Counted from the stretch's first letter, positions 34,259 through 44,124 are shown. The stretch: 64,000 bases of DNA from Oceanispirochaeta crateris (GCF_008329965.1 NZ_CP036150.1:3514439-3578438); one strand, 5' to 3'. Notes: a model not told the origin generated them from the letters alone. Numbers and translations: made by a program.

Positions 34259-35149
34259 ATGAAATTAAAAATTAATACAGGAAGCGATGCAATCCTGGGA
34301 TCCCTGATGCTCCTACCTGCTCTGGCTTTATTCCTTGTTTTCGTGATAACCCCGTTGATAGGAGGAGCTTTTCTTGGCTTCACAAATTGGGATGGTGTTT
34401 CTCCTGCTCTGAATTTTGTTGGACTGAAAAATTACGTTGAAATATTCACAAGTGAAACATCGATTACTCCCTTGAAAAATACAATTGTATTTGCTTTTCT
34501 TTCTACAATCTCAATCAATGTGTGTGCTCTTGCTGTAGCTGTAGCTTTGAATCGGAAATTACATACAAAGAAGTTTCTAAGGACCGTTTTCTTTCTTCCG
34601 ACAGTACTAAGCCCTCTTGTTGTAGGATTCGTCTTCAGCTTTATTTTTTCCGTTCCCATCGCAGATTTTGGGAAAAAAATCGGTGTCGAAGTTATTGCGT
34701 ATAATCTTATTGGAAGTTCCCAATGGGCACTTCATACTGCAATATTTACAAATACCTGGAGAATGCTTGGATGGTATATGATTATCTATATAGCTGGTCT
34801 TCAGAATATTCCTCAGGATCTTTATGAAGCTTGTGATATCGATGGTGCGTCTGCCTGGCAAAGATTTAGGGGCATTACTTTTCCGTTGATTGCCCCCGCA
34901 TTGACCATCAACCTTGTTCTTTCAGTTTCCCGGGCTTTTAAAGAATATGATTTGGTCTATGCCCTTACAAATGGTGGACCGGGTATTTCCAGTCAAATTA
35001 TTTCAATGAGTATTTACAGAGAATCTTTCGTGAATCGCAGAGCCGGATATGGATCTGCCTTAGGAATTGTTCTGTTCGTTATGATACTAATAATTACTCT
35101 AATTCAGATCAATATATTGAGAAAGAGAGAACGAAATGCTGAGTACTAA
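34259..35149 (+). CDS. Sugar ABC transporter permease (UgpA/MalF type)
   Basis: 296 residues, six membrane spans. The EAA loop reads YEACDIDGASAWQRFRGITFPLI and is followed by TNGGPGISSQIISMSIYRESF, typical of the first permease of carbohydrate importers. It overlaps the second permease gene by 14 bases. Confidence 0.9.
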   Translation: MKLKINTGSDAILGSLMLLPALALFLVFVITPLIGGAFLGFTNWDGVSPALNFVGLKNYVEIFTSETSITPLKNTIVFAFLSTISINVCALAVAVALNRKLHTKKFLRTVFFLPTVLSPLVVGFVFSFIFSVPIADFGKKIGVEVIAYNLIGSSQWALHTAIFTNTWRMLGWYMIIYIAGLQNIPQDLYEACDIDGASAWQRFRGITFPLIAPALTINLVLSVSRAFKEYDLVYALTNGGPGISSQIISMSIYRESFVNRRAGYGSALGIVLFVMILIITLIQINILRKRERNAEY

Positions 35150-35978
35150 AATATATAAACAGAAACGAAGCCTGGTGGCTTTTGAAGGTATATTAGTCAT
35201 TATTGGTTTGGCATTCCTCTATCCATTTTATATTATGCTTTTTGTTGCTGTAAAATCCGGACGGGAAGCTATTATGAGTCCAGCGTCATTTCCTAGAGAA
35301 TGGCATTTCGAAAATTTTTTGATAGCTGGTAAGAAAATGAAGTTTTTTCTTACTTTTTTCAACAGTTTTACAGTGACTGCCGTCGCTGTCTTTGGTGTCG
35401 TCCTATTAGCTGGAATGGCAAGCTTTATCATTGTTAAATCAAGAAGTAAGTTTGTTCGGAGCCTTTACCTGCTATTCATTTCCGGCACAATTATCCCGTT
35501 TTTTACATCCATGGTGCCTTTAATACGAATCATGGGGGACCTAAATCTACTGAACTCAAGACTGGGGCTTTCCCTTGTTTATATTGGTAAAGCTTTACCA
35601 TTCGCCATATTCCTGTATGCGGGATTCATCCGAAGTTTGCCAAATTCGATTATTGAATCTGTTCAAATTGACGGTGCTAACAGATGGCAAACTTACTGGA
35701 GTATCATTTTTCCAATGATAAAACCAATAACAGCAACAGTTGTCATAGTAGATGTCTTATGGTTCTGGAATGATTTTTTATTACCTCTTTTAACCCTCGG
35801 TAAACGCAGACTCAATACTATTCCTATGGTCCAAAATCATTTTCATAATGAGTTTGCAACTCAGTGGGAATTATCCTTTGCTGTTTTTGTCCTAGCAATG
35901 ATTCCTGTATTGTTAGTTTTCTTTGCTTTGCAAAAATATGTTGTCAGTGGAATGACCAGTGGTGCACTAAAAGGATAA
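35136..35978 (+). CDS. Sugar ABC transporter permease (UgpE/MalG type)
   Basis: 280 residues, six spans. The EAA-like loop reads IESVQIDGANRWQTYWSIIFPMIKP, where the first residues are degenerate, and the C-terminus is KYVVSGMTSGALKG, the standard end of MalG-type permeases. No ATPase gene lies in the operon, as is usual for family-1 importers that share an MsmK-type ATPase encoded elsewhere. Confidence 0.9.
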   Translation: MLSTKIYKQKRSLVAFEGILVIIGLAFLYPFYIMLFVAVKSGREAIMSPASFPREWHFENFLIAGKKMKFFLTFFNSFTVTAVAVFGVVLLAGMASFIIVKSRSKFVRSLYLLFISGTIIPFFTSMVPLIRIMGDLNLLNSRLGLSLVYIGKALPFAIFLYAGFIRSLPNSIIESVQIDGANRWQTYWSIIFPMIKPITATVVIVDVLWFWNDFLLPLLTLGKRRLNTIPMVQNHFHNEFATQWELSFAVFVLAMIPVLLVFFALQKYVVSGMTSGALKG

Positions 35979-36215
35979 GAAAGTGTTCTCTCGAGAAAAA
36001 GCTTCAATCATTAGCAAAATGAGAGAATAGAAAAATGATGAGAAAACCTTTATCAAAAATGGTTTTAAGTTATATGGAAAACTTGAATGAAGATAATCTT
36101 GGGTCTCTGGATCATGGCGGGTTGGTTCAGTACTTCGAAAAATAGAACAACGTTGAAGTAAAAGAAGATTGAATATGAGAGTGCTTCTTTAAAAGAAAAT
36201 AATTAGGAGATATAA

Positions 36216-38228
36216 ATGAGTCATTGGAGTCAACATTTTCCATGGAGGCAGATACAGACAAATCTTCCCGAAATAGATATGGAAGATATAGATGCAGAAG
36301 TGTATGTTGAATCATTGAAAAAAATGCATGCTTCAGTTGCTATGATAAATACCTCTGGTATTATAGCTAGTTATAAAACGGACTTACCTTTTCACTTCCA
36401 AAGTCCTCATTTAAACGGTGACAGTCTTGAGACTATCATCGCTGCTTGTCATCGGGAGGGCGTTAAAGTCATTGCAAGAACCGATTTTTCTAAAGTACGC
36501 AGACCGATATATGAAGAACATCCGGACTGGGCTTGTATTTTTCCGGGAGGTGTTATTGAGGACTTTGCCGGAAATGTACATTGTTGCGTGAATAGTGATT
36601 ATCAGAGAATTTATGCTCCTCAAATTATAGAAGAAACTCTGACAAAACTCGACATAGATGGAATCTTTTTCAATATGGGTGGGTATAATACTGAAAACTA
36701 TGAGCATCGTTATCTGGGAATCTGTCAGTGTGAAAAATGTAAAACTATGTTTTATGATCGGTTTCAACTTATTTTGCCTGTTCAAGAAGATATGAACGAT
36801 CCTGCTTTCCGCAAATACCTAGTATTTAAACGTGAAACAATCAGCAGTCACAGAAGTAGAATCGTTAAATTTATTAAAAAAATACGTCCTGATATAATGA
36901 TTGATAAGGTCACTGAGGGAGACTTTGGTTTTGAGCGGGTCGAATCCAATACCGAGTTCAAAAGACCTCTTCCTCATTGGCAATACAGTGGATCAGATAA
37001 CTCTAAATGTGTGGTAGCATCTCATCCTGAATTCAAGTCCAGCAATACCAGTGTCGACTTTATAGGATTTTTTTACAGGCATGTAGCAGTAGCTCCAGCA
37101 TTGCAGGAATTAAGACTTTGGCAGGGCCTTCTAGCCTGTGGAGGCTTAGACTACTATCTCATAGGGCGTCTTGATAATCATAGAGATCGCAGTGGATATG
37201 AAGGGGTTAAAAGAGTCTTTTCTTTCCATGAGAAACACTTTAAAGATACGTACGATGGTTTAACTCCTGATTCTAAGACGTTACTGATTTCTCTCGGTGG
37301 ATTTGAGTCGACAGATGATTACAGGGGAATGTATCGTCTACTCTCTGAAAATCATATTCTTTTTGATGTCATCAGTATCGGTCGTATTACGAAAACGGAT
37401 CTCTCTGAATATGATGCCCTGGTACTCCCTAACTGTAAATATTTCTCTGATGAGGCGGCGTCATGTGTTGACAAATTTGTCGAGCAGGGTGGAACTTTAG
37501 TTGCTACTGGAGAAACAGCATTTTATGATGATGAATATGAAAGACGGGAGTCTTGTGCTCTGGAATCTACCGGAATCTTACATGTAAAACATGTGCGTCA
37601 TGATATGAGATCTGCCATGCTGGAGCTAGATAGTAAAGAAGGTTATCCATCAATGGAAGATCGAGATCTGATATATTTTGGTGATACTTTCATTTTTGCT
37701 GAATATTCCGATTCTGCTAAAGGATCACTTCGTCTTATTCCCCCTCACTGGGTAGGCCCTCCTGAGCGTTGTTATTGGAAACAGGTCAGTGATATTCCCG
37801 GTGTTGTTGTCAATTCTTATGGTAAGGGGAAATGTGTCTTTCTTCCATGGCTTCCAGGGCGTCTGTTTCTCCAAGAAGGACATGATAATACTGTTGTTTT
37901 TATGGGAGATCTACTGAAGGAGACTGCTGCACTGAAATCTGTTGGCGGAAATCTATCTCCAATGGTTGAAGTTAGCATGGCTAGAGGAGCGAATGATTTT
38001 TTCAGTCTGATACAGCTTGTTAATACATCAGGGCACTATGGAACAACTTTCTATGATCCAATCCCGATGGCAGATCTAAAAATCAATGTTCCGTTCAATG
38101 TCGATCCTGTCAGAGTTATTAAACTCAGTGACGGAAGTGAAGTTCCATTTAGTTATAATAAGGGGCATCTTTCTATCACCCTAGACCGGTTGGGATTTCA
38201 TGAGGGCTTGAAGATCCTTTTGGTTTAA
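36216..38228 (+). CDS. Putative glycoside hydrolase (GHL6-like) with beta-galactosidase-trimerisation-like domain
   Basis: 670 residues without signal peptide, so cytoplasmic. The N-terminal half is a TIM-barrel-like region with CHREGVKVIARTDFSKVRRPIYEEHPDW, matching the hypothetical glycosyl hydrolase 6 (GHL6, PF14871) pattern, and CQCEKCKTMF, a possible metal site. The middle (about 345-420) has a GATase-like fold (LLISLGGFE, then LPNCKYFSDEAASCVDKFVEQGGTLVATGET) like the beta-galactosidase trimerisation domain. The C-terminus is beta-rich. AGGAG precedes the ATG. It probably cleaves the oligosaccharide imported by the adjacent transporter; specificity unknown. Confidence 0.6.
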   Translation: MSHWSQHFPWRQIQTNLPEIDMEDIDAEVYVESLKKMHASVAMINTSGIIASYKTDLPFHFQSPHLNGDSLETIIAACHREGVKVIARTDFSKVRRPIYEEHPDWACIFPGGVIEDFAGNVHCCVNSDYQRIYAPQIIEETLTKLDIDGIFFNMGGYNTENYEHRYLGICQCEKCKTMFYDRFQLILPVQEDMNDPAFRKYLVFKRETISSHRSRIVKFIKKIRPDIMIDKVTEGDFGFERVESNTEFKRPLPHWQYSGSDNSKCVVASHPEFKSSNTSVDFIGFFYRHVAVAPALQELRLWQGLLACGGLDYYLIGRLDNHRDRSGYEGVKRVFSFHEKHFKDTYDGLTPDSKTLLISLGGFESTDDYRGMYRLLSENHILFDVISIGRITKTDLSEYDALVLPNCKYFSDEAASCVDKFVEQGGTLVATGETAFYDDEYERRESCALESTGILHVKHVRHDMRSAMLELDSKEGYPSMEDRDLIYFGDTFIFAEYSDSAKGSLRLIPPHWVGPPERCYWKQVSDIPGVVVNSYGKGKCVFLPWLPGRLFLQEGHDNTVVFMGDLLKETAALKSVGGNLSPMVEVSMARGANDFFSLIQLVNTSGHYGTTFYDPIPMADLKINVPFNVDPVRVIKLSDGSEVPFSYNKGHLSITLDRLGFHEGLKILLV

Positions 38229-38321
38229 TTTTCCTTTAAATATGGGAGCGTTTGTGTTGTAGGATAATAGATCTGGACCCTCTCATATATGAATTAGTAT
38301 ATAGGAAAGGAAGTACTGTAA

Positions 38322-39302
38322 ATGATAGATATTCACTCCGTGTTGATAGCTGTATCTTTCGACGAAAAATATATGCAACAAATTAGAGATATCTATACGC
38401 CAGCAAAAATTATTGAGCTGAATTTTGATGATGAAAAAGGCATTGTCGAGGCTCTTAAGAGTGTTGATGTCGCCTTTATCGGGGGAGATTTAGATGACCG
38501 ATATATAAATGCTCCCAAACTTCAATGGGTTCATTGTGGGCATGCGGGTCTTAATAAATTTGCCAAAAAAGAAATTTTTGACAAAGGTCTGGTTGTTTCC
38601 AGCTCTGCTGGTCGTTCAGCCCCCGCTCTAGCAGAACATATCATTCTGTTTATGCTGGCACTGAGCTACAAAATCAGTGATTTTATTGAGGCTCAAAAAA
38701 CTCATACATGGGGAATCAAAGGACAGAGTAATCTTAGAGCCCTGTATGGGCAGACCATTGGTATTATTGGAATGGGACACACCGGGAAGGAACTTGCTGT
38801 TAGAACAAAGGCTATGGGTATGAAAGTGATCGCATACAGCAATAAAGAGAAAGCTCCAGAAAATGTTGATTCCTATTATTCTGCGGCCAAAGAAGATACC
38901 TTAGATGACATTCTCAAAGAAAGTGACTTTTTAGCTCTATGCATTCCTTTAACTGATAAAACCTATCATATGATCTCAACCAAAGAACTTAAGATGATGA
39001 AACCTAGTTCTTGCATTATCAATATGGCTCGAGGGGCTGTCATTGACGAGTCAGTTCTCATTAAAGCTCTCAAAGAGGGTTGGATCGCAGGGGCAGGACT
39101 AGATACATTTGAGCAGGAACCTTTGAGTTCAAAAAGTGAATTGTGGGATCTCCCCAATGTATATATGACTCCACATTGTACTCCGCAGGTACCAGATAGA
39201 ACAGGTAGAACCATAGAGATATTAAAAGAAAATGTACTGCGGTATAGAAAGGGACTTCCATTGTTGAATCAGCTGATGATTCATGATATTTTCAGCCGTT
39301 GA
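38322..39302 (+). CDS. D-isomer-specific 2-hydroxyacid dehydrogenase
   Basis: 326 residues. The NAD-binding motif is IGIIGMGHTGKELA, and the catalytic triad residues appear in NMARGAVIDE (Arg), FEQEPL (Glu) and TPHCTPQ (His; most members have TPHxxG). It reduces or oxidises a 2-keto/2-hydroxy acid. Its place at the end of the GHL6-like operon suggests it acts on a sugar-acid product, but the substrate is not readable. AAGGAAG lies upstream of the ATG. Confidence 0.85.
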   Translation: MIDIHSVLIAVSFDEKYMQQIRDIYTPAKIIELNFDDEKGIVEALKSVDVAFIGGDLDDRYINAPKLQWVHCGHAGLNKFAKKEIFDKGLVVSSSAGRSAPALAEHIILFMLALSYKISDFIEAQKTHTWGIKGQSNLRALYGQTIGIIGMGHTGKELAVRTKAMGMKVIAYSNKEKAPENVDSYYSAAKEDTLDDILKESDFLALCIPLTDKTYHMISTKELKMMKPSSCIINMARGAVIDESVLIKALKEGWIAGAGLDTFEQEPLSSKSELWDLPNVYMTPHCTPQVPDRTGRTIEILKENVLRYRKGLPLLNQLMIHDIFSR

Positions 39303-39315
39303 AATCTTTTTAGTT

Positions 39316-39376
39316 CTGTAATTTTACAGGACTACTGCTATGGCTCCTGAGGTACTCTTGGACATTCAAGAGTACC
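39316..39376. terminator. Two stem-loops between convergent genes
   Basis: CTGTAA/TTACAG (39316-39329), then GGTACTCTTG/CAAGAGTACC (39351-39360 with 39367-39376), the latter a perfect 10-base-pair stem with a 6-base loop. They lie between the dehydrogenase gene and the convergent membrane-protein gene. There is no long T-run, so termination strength is uncertain. Confidence 0.4.
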
Positions 39377-39493
39377 CCTGTCTGTAAGTTTGTCTTGTCA
39401 AATTATCGATTCTTTGGCAGTCTTTAGGTGGCTCTTGAAAGAAAGTGCATAAAAATGATTTATGAACTCGTCGTTTTTTGCCTCTGGAGCCTT

Positions 39494-41461
39494 TTATTCT
39501 CTAAATCTAGCCACTGTAGAACTCATAAAAAATATAAGTCCAGCAACCATATAAGCTACTGAAATCAGGAGAGATTTCAGGAACCGTGTAAACGCACTGA
39601 TTTCTATCATCCCGAGAGTCTTGAATCCCTTTAGATCATACCAAGGGGCTGAGAAGTCTTGTGGGGAGTACAGGTAATACTCTCCTTCCATAAAGGTCAA
39701 AGTTGTAGATTGGTATGCTTTTTTAATCAATTCATCAATGGGCAACAGGTATAAGTTTTTCTCCCGTTCTACTTTATTCTCTCTGCTTAGTGCTTCCGGG
39801 AGGGGAAAGTCTGCGTATATAAAGAGGGGATAGGGAGTGGTCCTTAACTGTTCATGAGAATTGCTGAGCTGTAACCTTTTCCACCCTATCCCGGCTTCAT
39901 CATAGATTCCCATTTTGACATTTGACGCCAAATTCTGGACCAGCCAATTTATACGGTCCCTTGAATAGGCAGGATTGACGATCACATCATCCAGGGGCAT
40001 TCTGGCATTGTAGCGATGATCCTGGGACAGATACTGCATCAGCCGGCCTGGATCTTTGCAGATTACAGTTTTACTGTCCATGTAATAAAACTGTTCTGCA
40101 TCCAAATCCAGCTTGGAACCATCAGCATGGCGGAACATACTGTTCATTGATCTGGAAAACTCAGTCCAGTGCTGCTTCAGGGATTCTGTGAGCTCTTGTT
40201 CTGCAGGATTCGTATGTTCGAAGAGATCCATGGGAGCACTGACGGGTAGAAATCCTCCTGATATGATGTAGTCTACCGGTTGTATCAAAAACTTCTCAAA
40301 TCGGATGGTCTCTCCCTCTTTGAGGTTTTGGGTCTCCTCTGGAGTGTGCAGAACCCGGGGGCCGTTTTTCAGATTCCCCGGAATTGCAGCAAGAAGACTC
40401 CAAGGCTTGTCATACATTGTTATAGAAAATACAGTGAGTCCTGTGAAAAACAGGGTCAGGAAAAAAGGTACCCAGCAACGGGGGGCTTTGATGATTCGAG
40501 ACCGAAGCCTTTGATCCAAATCATAGGAATCGGCTCGAACGAGTTTACAGGAAACTCTCCCTGTAAGAGCCTTCTTCTTAAAAAAAATATCAACCTCTCC
40601 ACGAAGTCTTTCCTCAGATAGATTCTTTTTAGCTGCTCTTGAGAGGGTGAGCCGGATGTCTGTTCCCTTTAAGCCATAGCGATGAGTCCTTGGATTTCTA
40701 CTTTTTATTTTTTCCCAGCGACCAGATACCGAGCAAATCTCATCTTCACCCTTCCTTGAGGGAGCCCGCCAGGCTTGTATTAAGAAGGATAGGATCATCA
40801 GCACAGATCCTGCGGTCAACAGAAACAGGGCATCTTCCTGATTCTGCATGTCTTTCATATAGAAGGAACCTAAGAAAAGTGGTGCTGTAGGCAGCAAAAG
40901 AAGTATGGATGGCCAACGAACTGTTTTGATCAAGGCTTGTCTTTCCCGTGGAGTGGCATCCCTAAGATGCCAGCGGGGCTGAATTAATTGACCAGAAAAG
41001 GAACGTTCTTCTTCGAAATTGGTTGTAATTGAATATGAGCCGATGCAGACAGGAAATGCTTTTCCCCGGGAATCGAGGATATACTCGCAAATCAGAGACT
41101 CCTTCTCATCCAAGATATTTTCTATAAGTTTGTCATCTTGTGATTTCCGGGGACTCCTGCGACTCTGAATCTGTATGCCGTTGACCCAGAATTCGCGATA
41201 CACCGAATACCGACCTTTTAGTGTGAGAGATTCTATGGCTCCTTCTGTTTTATAAACTTCTGTATTTGAGGGAACCTGTACACCGAACATCCATCTTAAT
41301 CCCACAATTTCAGAAGCATTGGCTGTTCTGATGGGAGTCTTTCCCTTTCGGATTTTCTGCTCCCTTTTTTTCAGAGCATGCCGGCTGTAGTAGTATCGGA
41401 AAGATATAGAGACAACGTAGATGACAATAAAAGCATAAAAAATTAATGAAATAACAAACAT
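39494..41461 (-). CDS. Multi-domain membrane protein resembling IgaA/YrfF
   Basis: 655 residues: an N-terminal span (1-22), a cytoplasmic region of about 170 residues, a pair of spans (about 185-235), a second cytoplasmic region of about 100 residues, a span near 335-355, a large extracytoplasmic region (about 360-625) and a C-terminal span. This layout, and phrases such as TPRERQALIKTVRWPSILLLLP and WRAPSRKGEDEICSVSGRWEKI, recall enterobacterial IgaA (YrfF), the inner-membrane brake on the Rcs phosphorelay. Conservation is low and I cannot align it here. No Rcs-like genes are nearby. It is flanked by sugar-operon genes with which it has no obvious tie. Confidence 0.45.
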   Translation of the reverse strand: MFVISLIFYAFIVIYVVSISFRYYYSRHALKKREQKIRKGKTPIRTANASEIVGLRWMFGVQVPSNTEVYKTEGAIESLTLKGRYSVYREFWVNGIQIQSRRSPRKSQDDKLIENILDEKESLICEYILDSRGKAFPVCIGSYSITTNFEEERSFSGQLIQPRWHLRDATPRERQALIKTVRWPSILLLLPTAPLFLGSFYMKDMQNQEDALFLLTAGSVLMILSFLIQAWRAPSRKGEDEICSVSGRWEKIKSRNPRTHRYGLKGTDIRLTLSRAAKKNLSEERLRGEVDIFFKKKALTGRVSCKLVRADSYDLDQRLRSRIIKAPRCWVPFFLTLFFTGLTVFSITMYDKPWSLLAAIPGNLKNGPRVLHTPEETQNLKEGETIRFEKFLIQPVDYIISGGFLPVSAPMDLFEHTNPAEQELTESLKQHWTEFSRSMNSMFRHADGSKLDLDAEQFYYMDSKTVICKDPGRLMQYLSQDHRYNARMPLDDVIVNPAYSRDRINWLVQNLASNVKMGIYDEAGIGWKRLQLSNSHEQLRTTPYPLFIYADFPLPEALSRENKVEREKNLYLLPIDELIKKAYQSTTLTFMEGEYYLYSPQDFSAPWYDLKGFKTLGMIEISAFTRFLKSLLISVAYMVAGLIFFMSSTVARFRE

Positions 41462-41576
41462 TTTATCAGGTTAGCACAGACTATAATTTTGGAAAAGAGA
41501 ATCCCTGGTTCGCGATCAAGAGAGGAATATGCTCCCCCTTTAAACCCTAGAGAATATTTTATAAAAAATAGTAACT

Positions 41577-43187
41577 TCACTTTTCAGCAACAGGATCACT
41601 TCTGTTTAAACTTGGATTCAATTCTTCTCCCCAGACCTTCCGGGTCATCACATGACAGCTGTATTTATCATTACATTTTAGTTTCATAATGACCGGTTTT
41701 TTGTTGGATTCGAGGATGAGCTTGTCAAATAATTCGCGTGTTAGTTCTTGCTGCATGGTGGAGTACTCGGGAAGATTGTAGAGATTCCTTGTCTCTTTAG
41801 GGTCTTGATTCAAGTTGTATAGCTGCCCCCCTTTTTCTCCGGCAAAATAGATAAGCTTCCAACCGTCGTTCCTGATTAAAATATGCTGATCTGAAACAGA
41901 TGGGTTAAGAACAGATTTTGCATGATGGACAGTCAGAGAAGTCCTAAGGGCCTCTTTTTCTCCCTGGATCATGCTTTTTTGTGAAATTCCATCGTAGGGC
42001 AATGCGGGCAATCCCTCTTCCTCCTTAATGCCCAGAAAATCAAGAATTGTCGGAACGATGTCTATAAAGGAGAATAATCCGTCTCCACGGGTGTTCCTTT
42101 TTATTTTTCCAGGTAAAGAGGCGATGAACGGGACATTGATGTATTCTTCCCAACAGACTCCTCCTTTTGCCATCATTCCGTGGGCTCCCATATACTCCCC
42201 ATGATCCGTAGTGAATATGACCAGGGTATTCTCCCTCAGGCCTTCATCATCCAGTGCTTTTATTATCCGTCCAATGTTTTTGTCAATGAGGGAAATGGTT
42301 CCCCAATAGGCACGGGTGATGATCTCTATGTCTTTGTCCGCGAGGACTTTATGTCCTCCGCCATCAAAGTCAGGCATACGACCCATTTTGAGGTAGTTCT
42401 TAATGACAGTGGGGTAGTTTTTGAGGTTGGGATCATTTTCAAGAGGCTCGTAGTCTGTGTTTATGGTTGTGTTTTCATACATTTTATAATAACTGGGAGG
42501 TGGCATGATCGGCCAATGGGGATCGGGAAAGCTGCAGAAGCAGTAAAAAGGGGTTTCTGCCTGGGCCATCTCCTTTAGAAATGCGGTCGTTTTATCTCCT
42601 ACGTATGTGGAAGAATGAACCTCTTCCGGTATTTTTGTGAGGTAGACTCCCTGGCCGCAGCTGACATCAGCGGGAGTTAGATTCTCTTCGGCAAAGAGAT
42701 TTATTTTATCTCGGTGTTGTGTTTTCATCCAATCACCATAATGTCCTGTTAAGGGATTACTGTGACCAAGGATTATGTCCACTGTTTCAAATCCTTCATA
42801 GGGGCCGTGCCATCCGTCATAGGCCCCGTTTCTCCAGTCTTGGATGGACTCTTCTGTCCCTTCCTGTTCCTGTGATTTGAAGTGGGGTTTTCCTATGAAG
42901 TGAGTTTTGTATCCTTTGCGTTTGAGATAGTCTCCCAGGCAGGACTCATTTTCAGGAAGATTACTGTTATGAACCGTCGCCTGATGATGGATCGACTTCC
43001 TTCCTGTGATCATCGTATTCCTTGATGGTATACAGATTGGATTCTCACAATAAGCCCGGTTTAATGTGATTCCTGATTGTGCTAATGCATCAAGGGAGGG
43101 AGTTTTTATCAAATTGTTCCCGTAACAGCCTATTGTGGATTTTTGCTGTTGATCGGTGGTTATAAAGAGTACATTCATCTTTTTCAT
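41577..43187 (-). CDS. Sulfatase (formylglycine type)
   Basis: 536 residues. The N-terminal metal site is FITTDQQ, the maturation motif C-I-P-S-R is at 52-56 (Cys52 would become formylglycine), followed by NTMITGRK. Further family features are GKPHFKS, TTDHGEYMGAHGM and the C-terminal YNLNQDPKETRNLYNLPE. No signal peptide is seen, so it may act on imported oligosaccharides in the cytoplasm. The ATG three codons downstream (43178) is an alternative start. It is divergent from the AraC-family gene at 43279. No sulfatase-maturing enzyme is encoded in the window. Confidence 0.88.
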   Translation of the reverse strand: MKKMNVLFITTDQQQKSTIGCYGNNLIKTPSLDALAQSGITLNRAYCENPICIPSRNTMITGRKSIHHQATVHNSNLPENESCLGDYLKRKGYKTHFIGKPHFKSQEQEGTEESIQDWRNGAYDGWHGPYEGFETVDIILGHSNPLTGHYGDWMKTQHRDKINLFAEENLTPADVSCGQGVYLTKIPEEVHSSTYVGDKTTAFLKEMAQAETPFYCFCSFPDPHWPIMPPPSYYKMYENTTINTDYEPLENDPNLKNYPTVIKNYLKMGRMPDFDGGGHKVLADKDIEIITRAYWGTISLIDKNIGRIIKALDDEGLRENTLVIFTTDHGEYMGAHGMMAKGGVCWEEYINVPFIASLPGKIKRNTRGDGLFSFIDIVPTILDFLGIKEEEGLPALPYDGISQKSMIQGEKEALRTSLTVHHAKSVLNPSVSDQHILIRNDGWKLIYFAGEKGGQLYNLNQDPKETRNLYNLPEYSTMQQELTRELFDKLILESNKKPVIMKLKCNDKYSCHVMTRKVWGEELNPSLNRSDPVAEK

Positions 43188-43278
43188 GCCTAGATTATAG
43201 AAGATATAAGGGGTCCTAGAAATGTCATTCTAAAATCAAAAGATGTCAAAAAGTACCCATTTGTGTATAATGTAATTT

Positions 43279-44106
43279 ATGATGATTTCAAATTATGAGT
43301 TACATCTCATCGAGTTGATTCTTGATCAGTTGTTCTTCAAGGGAGACGCTTTGGAAAGAATCGATGTTCTCAAAGTCTTTAATTTGAGAGTTCCCGTTCA
43401 TTGGAGAATCGAAGAGAGGACGCTGGGGCACTTTCTTTTCTCAGTAATTTCCGGAGGGAGAGGGCAGTTGTTTATGGATGATGAGGAGTACAAGCTTGGA
43501 CCGGGATCGGTCTATCTGATTGCCCCTGGAAAGGAGCATTCAATCTCTACAGATCCAAAGTCTCTCCTTGAGATTCATTCTGTTCATTTCAGTCTGGGAG
43601 ATATCGTTGTTGAGTCCAATTGTATTTATAGAATGCTGTTATGGAATGAAACAAGGCAGTATCTTGATGCATTGAAAAATAGCTCCTATGCCAACTATCT
43701 CCCATTGGATCGGTATCACTCCTACGCGGTTAAAAACTCAGTTCTCCAAATTCTATTGATGTTTCGAGGCTGTCTAATGAATCTGCCAAAGGGAGAACAT
43801 AACTTTATTTCCAGATTAAATGAACTGGATGGGGCCGCTGATTTGACCGTCAAAGAACTGGCAGGGGTTTGCGGTTATACCGAAAAAGCCTTCATAAGAT
43901 CTTTTAAGAAGCTCTATGGAACGACTCCTCATCAATATATGATAAAGAATAAAATCCTTCAGGCTGAATATCTCCTTCTGTATAGTGACTTCTCAATTAA
44001 AGAGATTGCTTCAAACTTGGGGTATAAAGACCAGTATATATTTTCGAAGCAATTTAAAAAACAAACAGGGTGTTCTCCCAAGGGCTATCGCGAACAACTT
44101 AGTTGA
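43279..44106 (+). CDS. AraC-family regulator with cupin sensor
   Basis: 275 residues. The N-terminal cupin-like part contains FSVISGGRGQLFMDDEEYKLGPGSVYLIAPGKEHSI; the C-terminal AraC HTH pair reads LTVKELAGVCGYTEKAFIRSFKKLYG and IKEIASNLGYKDQYIFSKQFKKQTGCSPKGYR. It probably responds to a sugar and controls the divergent sulfatase and/or the importer that follows. TATAAT lies only 7 bases before the ATG and no ribosome site is seen, so the message may be leaderless or the true start may be the TTG near 43351 preceded by AAGGGAG. Confidence 0.85.
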   Translation: MMISNYELHLIELILDQLFFKGDALERIDVLKVFNLRVPVHWRIEERTLGHFLFSVISGGRGQLFMDDEEYKLGPGSVYLIAPGKEHSISTDPKSLLEIHSVHFSLGDIVVESNCIYRMLLWNETRQYLDALKNSSYANYLPLDRYHSYAVKNSVLQILLMFRGCLMNLPKGEHNFISRLNELDGAADLTVKELAGVCGYTEKAFIRSFKKLYGTTPHQYMIKNKILQAEYLLLYSDFSIKEIASNLGYKDQYIFSKQFKKQTGCSPKGYREQLS

Positions 44107-44112
44107 AGAATG

Positions 44113-44124
44113 TTGAACATGTTT
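44113..44124. repeat. Operator-like repeat, copy 1
   Basis: TTGAACATGTTT, with palindromic core AACATGTT. An identical copy lies 142 bases downstream at 44255-44266, and a half copy (TTGAACAT) at 44133-44140. They flank the promoter of the second sugar ABC operon. Confidence 0.45.

Noticed and set aside
36035-36145. A 36-codon open frame (starting MMRKPLSKMVL) between the permease and GHL6-like genes
   Set aside because: Its composition is protein-like, but there is no clear ribosome site, no recognisable family and it is short; it could be chance or a remnant.
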